A stretch of DNA of 64,000 nt from Inia geoffrensis (Eukaryota > Chordata > Mammalia > Artiodactyla > Iniidae), in NCBI GenBank assembly GCA_036417435.1, contig CM070918.1:31689523-31753522 (forward strand), written 5' to 3'. The translations under genes were made by a program, and so were the position numbers. The notes beneath the pieces were generated by a model. That model saw nothing but the letters and a program-made list of their open reading frames with translations. It was not told the origin of the DNA and did no database searches. Below, one piece after another: positions 23,336 through 34,647 of the stretch (positions are counted from its first letter, which is position 1; the number at the start of each line of letters is the position of its first letter).

Positions 23336-23955
23336 GCTTTCCTCGGACAAATTAACTTTAAAGACGCAAAGATAAATAGAAGGTCAGTACCCTCTGTTTC
23401 TACCTCTGACAGCTGAAAAGAGCAAATACAACTGGGAATTTGTAGGGCTCTGGGATAAGGGCTATAATTAAGTTTGGAACCTACTAAAATACCACTTACT
23501 TAGAGTTTGGGACTGAGCCATAACCTTCCATTGTTCAAAGGCATTTTCCTTTGTAATAATTCCATGGAAAGAAAAATGACTTGAAAGTTATATTTATGAA
23601 AAAGCCCCAAAGGCATCTGAACATCGATTTACATTTTTCTTTTTTATAGAAAAAAATAACTAGTTAAGTGTAAATGAATGTCAAACATGTGGTTTACATT
23701 TCCTTTAAGATGCATGTGGACTTTAAAAACAAATGGAAATACCTTAGGAGAAACACACTCCACAATACGGTTAATCTAAAATATGTAGAACATTTGGAGC
23801 AGGTTGGTTCTTGTAGAGATCTTTTGACCTCTCACATGAGATTTCAAAGAGGGAGTCAGCTCTTTGAACCCAGGGTCCACTCTTGTTTGGGTTCATGACT
23901 GAAAGAGGGATGTGAACTATTCAAAGTTAAGAAGGCTTTTACCATTACTCCCCAT
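23336..23955. other. Unassigned non-coding sequence
   Basis: I recognise no gene or repeat here. Confidence 0.35.
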
Positions 23956-23959
23956 CCAT

Positions 23960-24770
23960 TTTAATGAACACTTCTTCTGTTCTGGGGATCAGTGAAATAA
24001 AGACAAATTAGAGACAGACTTGTCCTCAAGGAGTTGAAGTCCTAGTAAGAAAAAACTAGATATGGAAAGAGGTAACAACAATGCAATGTGATCAGTGTAG
24101 TATAACATACTGTCAGGACAGTACAAAGAGGGACTTTCACCCTGCCTGGGGTGAAGGAAGGGTGAGGGAAGACATCCTAGTATCTTCTAATGTCATCCTA
24201 ATGACATCTACTCAGAAACCTGGAGGATGAACAGGAGTAGCTGGGCAAAGAGCTTACTGACAACATCACAGCACTGAGAGTAGCATGTATAAGGGCAGAG
24301 ACATGGGAAGCTTGGCTTTACAGGGAGTGCTGGTAGTTCCATTTGACTGGAATGTAGAATAGATTGTGGAGGGACTAGTTAGCAAGCCTAGAGTAGCAAG
24401 CAGGTGTCAGACCATGCTAAGGTGAACTTTATTGGGAAGAGCCAGTAAAGGGTTTAAAGAAGAAGAGTTTTGAGTTTTAGAAAGATTATTCTGTACTGTG
24501 AACGGAAAACAGATTGGAGAAGAGGAGTACTGGGGGCGAGGAGGATTTGCTCCTGAAATTCCATAAGAAGTGATGAAGACCCAGACTAAGGGACTAGCAG
24601 TGAGGATAAAGAGAAGAGAATGCATTCAAAAGGTTTAGGTTGGGATGCCTAGGTGTGGTCAAGGGTAAAGGAAGAGTTCATGGTAACCCCTGGATGTTTT
24701 ATGTAAACTTGGACATTCAATCTCAATAAGGAATATTTAGTTGGCAATTGGATAAGAGTCAATATAGCCT
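23960..24770 (-). mobile_element. Long L2 LINE fragment
   Basis: About 800 bp of antisense L2 in collinear order: 'cttgtcctcaaggagttgaag', 'gtaccaaagaggg'-like, 'ataagggcagagacatggg', 'accatgctaaggtgaac', 'gtaaagggtttaaagaag', 'tttagaaagattattctg', 'gattggagaagag', 'ggttgggatgcctaggtg' and 'ggcaattggataag'. The 24400-24770 part is antisense to the end of the L2 ORF2; many stops show it is dead. Confidence 0.7.
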
Positions 24771-24929
24771 ATTAAAAAAGCACTTACATTAATTCATCTA
24801 CTTTTCTTCTAAACATAAATAGAAGGCAATAGAAATGGGACATATGACTGTCTACATAAAATGTTAAAGAAATCTGAAAATCCCTTAATATTAAGTATTA
24901 AGGACTCCCAGCAGGCTTTACAATGTAAA

Positions 24930-25400
24930 AGAAGGAATATCTCACAAAAATTACAGTTGACGATATCACACTCTGGAGAAGGTGTGAGGAAATGGAAACT
25001 CATCTTCACTGTTTCTGGAAATGCATACTGATACACTCCAGAAATTTGACTTCTCTGTATAAACCTTAGAGGAACTCTGCTGTACAGGTACATGTACAAG
25101 GATATTAATTGAATCACTATATTTAAAATAATATTCAAAGGTGAATGGATAAATTGTGGTATATTCATAGAACACTATTCTGCTGTTTAAATTAATAAAC
25201 TACGTTTAAATTTAAAGTGGATAAATCTCAAAAGATAGCTTTAAGTGAAAAACATCAAATCGCTGAATGATATTAAAACAATCCATTGCATTACTTATAG
25301 ACACTTACATTAGTAGTAAATATATTATAGTAGATAGATAAAAGAATGCCTAGGGACATCTACTAAAGAAAGAAGTAATCAAGGATGGATATTAAAGGGC
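24930..25400 (+). mobile_element. Old L1 3' fragment
   Basis: Landmarks of the L1 ORF2 tail are present: 'ttgtggtatattcatagaac', 'actattctgctgtttaaa', 'taaagtggataaatctcaaaag', and 'agtgaaaaacatcaaatcgc'. Diverged, with no tail or duplication recognised. Confidence 0.6.
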
Positions 25401-25431
25401 TTCAAAAATGTCTGGTTTATTAAACCATTTA

Positions 25432-25646
25432 TTTATTTTTTCAACAATTGCACCATTGACATTTTGGAACAGATAATTTTTTGTTGTGGAGGATTTTCCT
25501 ATGCATAGCCAGATGTTTAGCATCCCTGGCCTCTACATACTAGATGCCAGTGCCACCACGCCCCATCGTGACCATCAAAAATGTCTCTAGACATTGCCAA
25601 ATTGTTCCCTGGGGGCAAAATCACCCTTGTTTGAGAACTACTATTT
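25432..25646 (-). mobile_element. MER20-like hAT fossil, second copy
   Basis: The antisense MER20 landmarks are in order: 'ccattgacattttggaacag', 'ataattttttgttgtggagg', 'tagcatccctggcctctac', 'agatgccagtgccacc', 'aaaatgtctctagacattgc', ending 'tttgagaactactatt'. It has a nearly full set, including the end missing from the 6430 copy. Confidence 0.8.
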
Positions 25647-25847
25647 TTTAGATTGATATTCCTTACATTAATCCTTATATTTTTCTTTTTTAAAATGTTT
25701 TACAATAAAAGGGGTGGGGGAAGAAGGGCCCTCCTTCAGCTATTATTTTAATCAACTGTAGCATGTGCCGGTGTTCAGCCATCAAGATGCATAAAATAGA
25801 ACCCTGTCCCCATAAGAATTCTTTACCTAGTCAGGTAAGGTAGTGTG

Positions 25848-26275
25848 GAAGTGAAGAGGCCTTGGAGTGGGACAGATCAAGATCTAAGGATGGGGCCTGC
25901 CGATGCAGGGGACATGGGTTCGTGCCCCAGTCCGGGAAGATCCCACATGTCACGGAGCAGCTGGGCCCGTGAGCCATGGCCACTGAGCCTGCGCGTCCGG
26001 AGCCTGTGCTCCGCAACGGGAGAGGCCACAACGGTGAGAGGCCCACGTAGTGCAAAGAAAGAAAAAAAAAAAAAAAAGATCTAAGGATGGATCTAGGACA
26101 GATCTAAGGACAGCTCCTGACTCCGCCACAAATTAGCTATGAGAACCTCAGCTTCCTCATGTCTACAATAAGTATTTTTCTTAAAGTGAGGTTTTATCTG
26201 CTGGAACTCTGAAAAATAGTAAGCATGCAATAAAGGGCCATCATTATATTGCTCTTTGTTGTTTTCATTATTATT
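25848..26275 (-). repeat. MIR SINE split by a CHR SINE
   Basis: Antisense MIR words lie on both sides of the 25894-26075 insertion: 'gccttggagtgggacagatc' before it, and 'ctgactccgccacaaattag', 'ctcagcttcctcatgtct' and 'agtaagcatgcaataaaggg' after it. 'gatctaagga' occurs again at 26101, so some local repetition confuses the exact join. Confidence 0.55.
25879..26090 (+). mobile_element. 5'-truncated CHR-type SINE with perfect target duplication
   Basis: The body begins at 25894 with GGCCTGCCGATGCAGGGG, so about 35 bases of the usual 5' end, including the A box, are absent. The B box and tail region are intact, followed by an A-rich tail. The 15-base duplication AAGATCTAAGGATGG is exact at 25879-25893 and 26076-26090. 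The insertion was therefore already truncated on arrival; it is not a later deletion. Without an A box it should not be a competent Pol III source gene. Confidence 0.93.
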
Positions 26276-27254
26276 TGTATGCACATAATAAATCATATAA
26301 GATTCAGAGCTCCTCAGCAGGTCTGTCTTTGTGTTGGTAGTCACAAGGAATAGGAGAGTAGCTTGTTCACAGCGATTGCCTGTCAGATCCTACAAGCTCA
26401 GCCAGATGACAAGCACTCCCATTTTGCAGTCACATAAGTATAAGCCACAGTGAGGCACAGGGAGAGACAGGGTGTGGGCCAAGCAACATGAAACAGCTCA
26501 CGTGGCTCACGACACAGAAGCAGGTACCCAAGAAGTTCTTACATACTCATTTAAATTTTCATACTCATTATAAAATCAAAACCTCTCCTTGTTTTTTCTC
26601 TCTTTTAATACTACTTAGATTCTCCTCAACTCATCTGCAGGCCCTACAGGGCAATATCTGACCACACCGCCCCTAAGTGCTGCCTATTTGCATACTCAAA
26701 TAAAAAATAACACATTCTCATGTTATGGGAAATGTCCTGGAGTCTAGGGAAAACCTGTCTGGCGCTTGAGCAGCCTTCCTTAGTAATAGTCCTAATACTA
26801 GTTGATTTTCTTCCAAATATGTGCAGGTTGTTTTATATTTTTATAACAGGATATTTGCAAGAACCAGAAATTTAGTTTCCATTATATATTGTTTACTATT
26901 CTTCACAAGCCATTGTTGAATTCCATACTCAAAATACTGACATATGCTATGATCAGCTATATGCCACAACATTACATATGACAAACAGCCAGAAAGTTGC
27001 TACAAGGGTTGAGAAAGGAAAAAATTCTTCCCTTTGGAGCAACCAAAAACCTAGAATGGAAAGGAAGCCTCTGAGCTGAACCACAAGGAATGGTTGTGAT
27101 TTGGTTAAGCAGGAATGCAAGACAGGTGGTCCATGTCTGTACAAGAACAAACATGAATTAAGGCAAAGCAATAGGAAGTAAGTCATTGTAGAGAACTATG
27201 ATTCTGGTTTTACCTAGAACATCATAATCATAGCACCACAGAATTACTTAATTA
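26276..27254. other. Unassigned non-coding sequence
   Basis: I recognise no gene. 'cccattttgcagtcacataag' and 'cagtgaggcacaggg' at 26418-26463 could be a short MIR remnant but are too little to call. Confidence 0.35.
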
Positions 27255-27400
27255 ACTTAACAATTCATTCAACAATTAATTGTGTAGCACCTAAAATGAA
27301 TCCAGCACCTCACTAGGTACTATGATATATATAACCTGGATCCTTCTATAACACCAGGGAACAAATCAATAATTATGGAGTTGTCAGGATCAATTGGTGG
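27255..27400 (-). mobile_element. Short L2 3' end
   Basis: 'caattcattcaacaattaat', 'gtgtagcacctaaaatgaat', 'cagcacctcactaggtact' is the antisense L2 3' terminus, with remains of the terminal TTCA units. Diverged. Confidence 0.5.
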
Positions 27401-29911
27401 GAGGATGGGGGAAATGTTTGTATTCTAGAAATGGAGTAAGGACTCTAGAGTGTCCTTTGTATTACTCTATAAGTGCCATATAATGTCATTAGTATGACTC
27501 AAATATGTCATCTCAAATTTGGCTCTGTCCACTAACATATGAATTTATACATCATCATTGCTTTGTATCCTCCTGGATAGAATATGACCCAAGATGTACC
27601 TTCACTAACCTCCCTTTCCATCACAATTCATGGTTCCCAAGGACTGTCTCTGTCCTAATGGATGAATTCAATTCACAGAATTAAATTGTTTTCAGAGTTC
27701 TTCTCATCTCTTGAAATACAGAGTATCACACTGGGCTGAGGAGAAGCTATAAGAACACTCTGCATTGCTGCTAAATAATCATTTAGCTTTATCTGGGCTG
27801 TACATACCTTTAATGTGCTTTTAAAAACATCAAAACTCATTTAATTTACTTCTAAAAATGAATAAGGAAATAAAAAAGGAACACATTAATGACTATCCAC
27901 ATAACTTGTTAAAATTTTAACCCAGTTTATTATTTAGCGTACTGTAAATCAAATTAATTACAAATATTGGTATTATAATGTATACAAAATTAGTTTCTAA
28001 TCTTTACCACTTTAACACAGTTAAGGTGCAAAAAAAAAAAAGATTTCTAAGTGCTATCTGAGCATATTATAGACTGCTTAGAAGTAAACTACTATAATTC
28101 ATATGCATTCTATTCACACACAACTCTCTGACAGATCTATTGTGATACTTAATAATTCAATGCCAACATGGATTGAAATGGTTTAGCAAGCACTTACCAG
28201 AAATGAAAATTAGTATCTGCCAAGAGATGACATGATTTTAAAAAAACACAACTTTCCAAGTCACTGTACTACAGCATATGGTTTTCAAAGATTAATCCAA
28301 ACGTACAAAATCAGTGTTCTATTTGTATGACTGGAATTCTGTAATCATCAATCTAAATTAGTGCACTGTTAGATATAATATGGCACTCCAAATCTACCTT
28401 GCTGCTTGAGGGCACCTTCGCAATTGAAAAGAACCTCTTCCTTCTACAGGGAAGTTGTGTCTTATCCAGGTCCTACTCATAGGGAAGTTTGTCAATTCTA
28501 GTCTGGTATTTGCTCCTCCACGCCTCATGGACACTCCAGGGGTCCCTATGGGGCTTCCTATTGCGCTACTGTGAGACAAAAAAAGGAGTGAGGTAGCATC
28601 CTCCAAGATGTGATTGATGGGTAAGGAACAGGATCCTCTTTATAAGCCAAAGCTTGGAATTTCATCATCATTAATTATCCTTTGGGGATCTTACAAGATT
28701 TAATAAACTATTTTTTCTAAAATTTCCTGTTGATAGAATAGTCCTTATAGAAGAAAAGCTTAAATCATCAGTTAGCACCTTGGTAGAAATGCTAGCAAAA
28801 TAAGGAGAGAATTGCCATAAGGCCAGTGAACAAAGAGGTAGGCTGTTGAACACACAGAAAGGGAAAATGATTTGAGCCAAGTGTCAGAAAAATCATTTTC
28901 ACAATCAGGGCAAAGTTAAATGGATGGAGGCAGGTGATACAGGCAGTAGATTTTCCATTATTGGGTGTGTCCGAGTATCAAATGGCCTTTTACTTGTCAA
29001 GGATGCTATAGAGATTATTTAAGAGTCAGTTCGGGGTTACCAATAATAACTCTAAGTTCCTGTCTAACTCTGCAATCCCATGAATCATTGAAAGAAAACT
29101 GAACAAAGGAGATGTTAGAGAGTTGAGGGGTCCTAGAGATAAGTGGGATAACACCAAAGACAAGTTCTACTCGCTTTGCATTTTTTATAAAGTAAAATTA
29201 CCTTGAGAACAACTGAATAAAAAGAGAGAAGACATGCTTGAAACTGTGGAGTTCCTTACCATATTCTATCAAGTGGCACCCACAAGTGAGGGCTGTGGTA
29301 CATCTAGATCCCTAAGATGTCAGACAGACCTCTAAGCCTTGAACACCTTACAAAGGTCATAGATCCTAAGACTGTTTTCAATTCCCATCACCTCTGTAAG
29401 GAGGAGTTCAAGTACAGGATTTATTATTTTAATTAGGGGTAGAAAGCAGCAGACTTATTCAGTGGGCACTGAAAATTAATGCATTATTATTATTATTACA
29501 CAAATTGTATATATGATTATTCTATTGTATATATGATTGTATATATGATTATTCTATTTCTCTAACCCTTGAACCAAAGAGATTATTATTTTTATGTTTT
29601 AGAATTATATACAGGTATGCTTAGTGCTCAGTTATACATACAAATTAGTTAATGTAAGTATGTATGCATTTATTTATTTTAAATGACAAAGGGCCAAACT
29701 TTTATGTATAGAGAAGCTCATCACCTTTAATCCATGACACCCCTAGTGGCTACTGAGTGAACTTCTAATACACAGCCCACTATGAACAAACTATAGGTTG
29801 GAACTTCCCAAAAGTGTGCTATGCATGAGTTATGAGCAGGGGTAGAAGTCAGTGTTGTGGGGCCTAAAGTTTATACAATTTGGAAAATCTTTTAAAAGAA
29901 AATGAATTAAA
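27401..29911. other. Unassigned AT-rich sequence with short tandem repeats
   Basis: I recognise no gene or dispersed repeat. At 29484-29500 there is a short (ATT)n run. At 29503-29560 the unit 'tgtatatatgatt' recurs about three times. An ORF of 70 codons at 28394-28606 (minus) has no support. Confidence 0.35.
29484..29560 (+). repeat. (ATT)n and 'tgtatatatgatt' tandem repeat
   Basis: Four to five ATT units are followed after about 10 bases by three spaced copies of 'tgtatatatgatt', two of which are followed by 'attctatt'. This is local slippage or a minisatellite seed. Confidence 0.8.
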
Positions 29912-30074
29912 AACTATGGATTCAAGACTTCCCTAGTGATCCAGTGGTTAAGATTCCATGCATCCAAAGCAAGGGGTGTGGGTTCAATCTCTGGTCAGGG
30001 AACTAAGATCCCACATGCCACACAGCATGGCCAAGAAAATTTTAAAAAAACAAACAAATGAACTATGGATTCAA
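29912..30074 (+). mobile_element. Short, older CHR-type SINE with exact target duplication
   Basis: The body (29926-about 30050) starts GACTTCCCTAGTGATCCAGT, with a B-box-like GGTTCAATCTC and 'gggaactaagatcccacatg'. It ends after 'cacacagcatggcc', so it is shorter than the young copies and belongs to a different, older subfamily. The target duplication AACTATGGATTCAA is exact at 29912-29925 and 30061-30074. The same sequence recurs at 33147-33159, beyond the next L1. Confidence 0.9.
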
Positions 30075-30228
30075 AATTAGGTGCAGGACTTTGGATGGAG
30101 CCCATGAAAGTGAGAATTCCTGAAGTATAAGTTTCATAAGTATTCCAAACTATTCCAAAAAACTGCAGAGAAAGGAACACTTCTGAACTCATTCTATGAG
30201 GCCAGCATCACCCTGATACCAAAACCAG

Positions 30229-30258
<30 letters not shown>
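30229..30258 (+). repeat. (CA)n microsatellite inside L1 ORF2
   Basis: About 14 CA units lie where ORF2 normally has 'gacaaagacactacaaaa'-like sequence, between 'ccagaa' and 'aaattacaggcc'. The repeat probably grew from the ACA-rich ORF2 text after the L1 died. Confidence 0.92.
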
Positions 30259-30260
<2 letters not shown>

Positions 30261-30375
30261 TTACAGGCCAATATCACTGATAAACACAGATGCAAAAATC
30301 CTTGCAAAATACTTGCAAAAAGTATCAGCAAGCCTAATTCAACAATACATTAAAAAAATCATACACCATGACTAA

Positions 30376-31640
30376 ATGAGATTTATAACAGGAATGCAAG
30401 GATGTTTCAATATATGTGAATCAATCAATGAGATATACCATGCTGACAATTTGAAAAATAAAAATGATATGATTATCACAACAGATGCAGAAAAATCTTC
30501 TGACAAAATTCAACACCCATTTATGATAAAAATTTTCAACAAAGTGTGTACAGAAGCAACATACATCAACATAATAAGAGCCATATATGACAAGCCCACA
30601 GCTAACATCATACTCGATGGTTAAAAGCTGAAAGCATTTCCTCTAAGATCAGGAACAAAATAAGGATGTCCATTCTCAGCACTTTTATTCAACATGGTAT
30701 TGTTAGTCCTAGCCACAGCAATCAGACAAGAAAAAGAGATAAAAGGAATCCAGTTTGGAAAGGAAGAAGTAAGTAAAACTGTCACTGTTTGCAGATGACA
30801 TGATATTATTCATAGAAAATCCTAAAGACACCACCAAAAAACAACTAGAACTTATCAATGTATTTGGTAAAGTTCAGGATACAAAATTAATACACAGAAA
30901 TATGTTGCACTTCTATACACTGACAATAACCTATCAGAAAGAGAATTTTTTTTTAAATACCATTTCTAATCACACCAAACAATAAATTACCTAGAAAGAA
31001 ATCTAAGGAGGTAAAAGACCTGTATTTGGAAAACTTTAAGATAATGATCAAAGAAATTGAAGGTGACACAGGTAGAAAGTGTTCATGAACTGGAAGAATT
31101 AACATTGTTAAAATGATCATGCTACCCAAGTCAATCTACAGATTTAATGCAATCCCTATCAAAATACAAATGGCATTTTTCACAGAACAACAACAAATTA
31201 TTCTAAAATTTGTATGGAAAACACAAATGACCCTGAATAGCTAAAACAATCTTGAGGAAGAAGAACAAAGCTGGAGGTATCACACGCCCTGATTTCAAAC
31301 TATACTGCAAAGCTACAGTAATCAAAATAGTACGATACTGGCACAAAAAAAGGACAATAGATCAATGGTACAGAATAGAAAGCCCAGAATGAATCCATAC
31401 TTATATGAGCAATTAATCTATGACAAAGGACGCCAGAATATACAATGGGGGAAAGGCAGACTTTTCAATAAATGGTGTTAGGAAAACTGGACATCTGCAT
31501 ACAAAAGAATCAAACTGGACTGCACAAAAATAAATTCAAAATAGACGAAAGACTAAATGTAAGACCTGAAAGCATAAAACTTCTCGAAGAAACATAGGCA
31601 GTAAGCACTTTGACATCAGTCTTGGTAATATTTTCTTGGA
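30376..31640 (+). pseudogene. L1 ORF2 reverse-transcriptase remnant
   Basis: Pieces of ORF2 protein are readable in shifting frames. 30376-30624 gives the segment around '[13 protein letters not shown]' and '[10 protein letters not shown]', 30788 gives the FADD active site, and later pieces cover the region after the catalytic core. Frame changes and stops occur within every few hundred bases. ORF2 protein in intact L1 is a roughly 1275-residue endonuclease/reverse transcriptase; only the latter half was inserted here. It has no function now. Confidence 0.8.
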
Positions 31641-31861
31641 TATGTTTCCTCAGGCAAGGGAAACAAAAGCAAAAATAAACAAACAGAGCTACATCAAACT
31701 AAATAGCTTTGGCACAGCTAAGGAAACTATCAACAAAGTGAAAAGACCATCTACAGAATGGGAGAAGATACTTACATATGATATATCCAATAAGGGGCTA
31801 ATATCCAAAATATTCAAAGGACTCATACAATTCAACATCAGAATTAACAAACAACCCAATT

Positions 31862-32101
31862 AAAAAATGGGCAAAGGGCTTCCCTGGTGGCGCAGTGGTT
31901 GACAGTCCACCTGCTGATGCAGGGGACAGGGGTTCGTGCCCCGGTCCGGGAGGATCCCACATGCCACGCAGCGGCTGGGCCCGTGAGCCATCGCCGCTGA
32001 GCGTGCGCGTCCGGAGCCTGTGCACATAGCCTGTGCAATATGAGAGGCCCGCATATCGCCAAAAAAAAAAAAAAAAAAAAAACATAAAAAAATGGGCAGA
32101 G
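31862..32101 (+). mobile_element. CHR-type SINE nested in L1 ORF2
   Basis: The body starts at 31877 (GGCTTCCCTGGTGGCGCAG), has the B box GGTTCGTGCCC near 31932, and ends in about 22 A. The region near 32020-32040 differs from the other copies ('tgtgcacatagcctgtgcaa' in place of the usual 'tgctccgcaacgg'), a local rearrangement. The target duplication AAAAAATGGGCAAAG (31862-31876) matches AAAAAATGGGCAGAG (about 32086-32101) with one mismatch. The host L1 text 'aatgggcagagg' resumes directly after it. Confidence 0.94.
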
Positions 32102-32535
32102 GATCTGAATAAACATTTTCCCAAAGAACACATATACGTTGTCAACAGACACATGAAAAGATGCTCAACATCACTAATCATAAAAGAAATGCAAATCAAA
32201 ACCACAATGAGCTACCATCAGAATGGCTATTCTCAAAAACACAACAAATATCAAGTATTGGTGAGGATGTGGAGAAAAGGGAACCCTTGTGCACTGCTGG
32301 TGGGAATGTAAATTGGTGCGGTCACTATGGAAAACAGTATGGAGATTCCTCAAAAAATTAAAAATAGAACTACCATATGATCCACTAATTCCACTCCTGG
32401 GTATTTATCCAAAAAAAAAATGAAACAACTAATTAGAAAAGATATATACACCCCTATGTTCATAGCAACCTTATTCATAATAGCCAAAATATGGAAGCAA
32501 CCTGAGTGTCCATCAATAGATGAATGGATAAAGAT

Positions 32536-32605
32536 GTGATATATATTATATATACATGTGTATATATATGATCATATATATCATATATATGTGATATATA
32601 TTATC

Positions 32606-32662
<57 letters not shown>
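32536..32662 (+). repeat. Compound (TA)/(TG) microsatellite in L1
   Basis: About 125 bases alternate between TA-rich text, near-palindromic 'atatatgatcatatat', a (TG)n run of about 15 units and a (TA)n run of about 11 units. It replaces the ORF2 C-terminal 'gtggtatatatacacaatgg'-type text, a natural seed for TA/TG expansion. Confidence 0.92.
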
Positions 32663-33209
32663 ATGGGTATTACTCATTTTGAATTCATTATGAAATGTAT
32701 GGAAACACCTAATTACTATGTCATGTAACAGGAAATAACACAGTGCTGTAGGTCAATTATACTTAAAAAAATAAAAAATGGAAAAAGAGGTAAGATTTGT
32801 GGTTACCAGTGGCAGGGGCTTGAGGGAGGGAAATTTGGATGAAGGTAGTCAAAAGGTACAAACTTCCAGTTATAAGATAAATAATTACTAGGGATGTAAT
32901 GTACAACATGAGAAATATAATTATCATCACAGGGTTCTCATCACAAGGAAAATTTTTTTAGTCCTTTAATTTTGTAGCTATATGAGATGTGTAGATGCTC
33001 ACTAAACTTACTGTGATAATCATTTCATGATAAATTTAAGTCAAATTACTATGCTGTACACCTTAAACTTATACAGTGCTGTATGTCAATTATATTTCAA
33101 TAAAACTGAAGGAAAAATAATAAATAAATAATTTTTTGGAAAAACCCCTATGGATTCAAAATTAGGTGCAGGATCTTGCATGGAGCCCACGAAAGTGAAG
33201 TTTCATAAG

Positions 33210-34269
33210 CAACCCAACAAAGAAACCTCTGGCTGACAGGTGTGGCAAGAATCTGACCCACTCATTTCTCAAAGTGGCCTGGTAGACTTGAGGTGGGCAG
33301 CATCCCCGGATAACTGCCTCCATCCAGCCATGGATCTATTTACCCCTTTTGGCTATATCCATTGAGCCCCGTTCCTGGTAACTTGAAGACAACTGCGCTT
33401 TCTGTGACTACAAAAACATTATCTTCTTTACTTTAAGCTAGGACTGGAAGGGAAGACAGAACACACCTCATGTTTTCTAACTCTCTAAGGAATTATAATC
33501 TCTTACCCAATTTATGTCTCAAAACAATTCTGTAAGGCAAAACAGGTTGTATTATCCTTGTTTGATAAGACAGTAAACAGATTTTTTTGTCATTTTTAAA
33601 TGAATGTCCTTTTCACGTGCTTTTTTCTCCCTCCTTTTCTTAATCTCCTGTCTCTCATCTCCACTTCCACCAGAAAATATCAAATGATATCTTCATCATT
33701 TCACAGGAGTGTTTTTAATGTGATTGCCATTTGTGTTGTGAGAGCTAACTACATGAGCATGTTCACCTATGCAGAAGGAATCCCAGTACCTTTTTGAGTC
33801 TTGCAGTAAAGACTCCATGAGCACACAAGGCATCTTTTAAAAATACTTAATATATTTGCTATATACTGTGGTTCTTAACATGTCATTTCCAAAATGCTCA
33901 TTTACCAAGAAATCTGCATAATTAGCAGGTGCCAAAAAATGCTACAGAGGAGTATTTCCAATCTGCTGAATGACAATTCTTTTTCCCCATGAAGGCTGCA
34001 ATGGCTTAACAAAGAGATGTTGAATTTTCTGTGCTGAAAAGTCACATATGCCCCATCTGGGCATCAAACACTATGGTATTTCCAGCTTCTGTTCTTTCTA
34101 GGAAGATCTGTCAGGCAGGTGAGCTCAGGCCTGTAAAAATCTGGGTTAGCATGGAGAGCTTTTTGTCTCACTTATTGAAATTAAATGCTAATTGGTCCCA
34201 GAGCTGCAGACAATTCTGAGATACAAAACAGTGTGCATCATGGACATTTCTCCTCGGACTAGTGTGAAG
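33210..34269. other. Unassigned non-coding sequence
   Basis: I recognise no gene or repeat here. Open frames up to 65 codons lack support. Confidence 0.35.
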
Positions 34270-34366
34270 TGTCCTCAAAAATCACAGATGCTGGCCTACA
34301 GTAGGTATGCTACTTGTTGAACTGTTGAAGGAAATAAATAATGAATGAATGAATGAATGAATGAAC
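34270..34366 (+). mobile_element. L2 LINE 3' terminus with (TGAA)n
   Basis: 'tggcctacagtaggtatgct', 'cttgttgaactgttgaagg' and 'aaataaataatgaatgaatg' follow the sense 3' terminus of L2, which ends in short TGAA units. Here about six TGAA units are present at 34340-34365. This is the characteristic tail of CR1-clade LINEs, slightly expanded. Confidence 0.65.
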
Positions 34367-34647
34367 AAAGGAAGAGAAAATCCCCCACTGGTTTCAAAAC
34401 TAACTTCTGGCCTACCAGAAGCTGTTAGTGATCACAGTATTATTCACAACCAATAATATTAATATTATTTAACTCGTATGTATAAATCTCATCCAGCCAC
34501 TTGAAGGGTAACGTCTCCACCTTTGGCCTTTCCACACCTCAGAACTTTTAGCTACACTATTTAACTAGCTCCTTTGAGGGGAGATATTTTTATTCTCATT
34601 TTTCAGGTAAATAAATAAGCTCACTTGATGAGACTGGATTACTCATT

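Larger units (their letters stand above)
30063..33209 (+). mobile_element. 5'-truncated L1 flanked by long direct repeats
   Basis: The L1 (about 30141-33147) begins within the ORF2 reverse-transcriptase region and runs to an AT-rich 3' end. The RT motif is visible at nucleotide level (TTTGCAGATGAC, encoding FADD, at 30788-30799), but many stops and indels break the ORF. It is interrupted by a CHR SINE at 31862-32101 and contains a CA repeat and a TA/TG tract. It is flanked by direct repeats at 30063-30140 and 33148-33209. These share 'ctatggattcaaaattagg', 'tggagccca' and 'gtttcataag', with a 16-base indel and a few mismatches. If this is a target duplication it is far longer than the usual 7-20 bases. 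Confidence 0.85.

Noticed and set aside
29484..29560. Regularly spaced repeats resembling a CRISPR array
   Set aside because: Only about three short AT-rich units with no unique spacers of even length; the context is mammalian.
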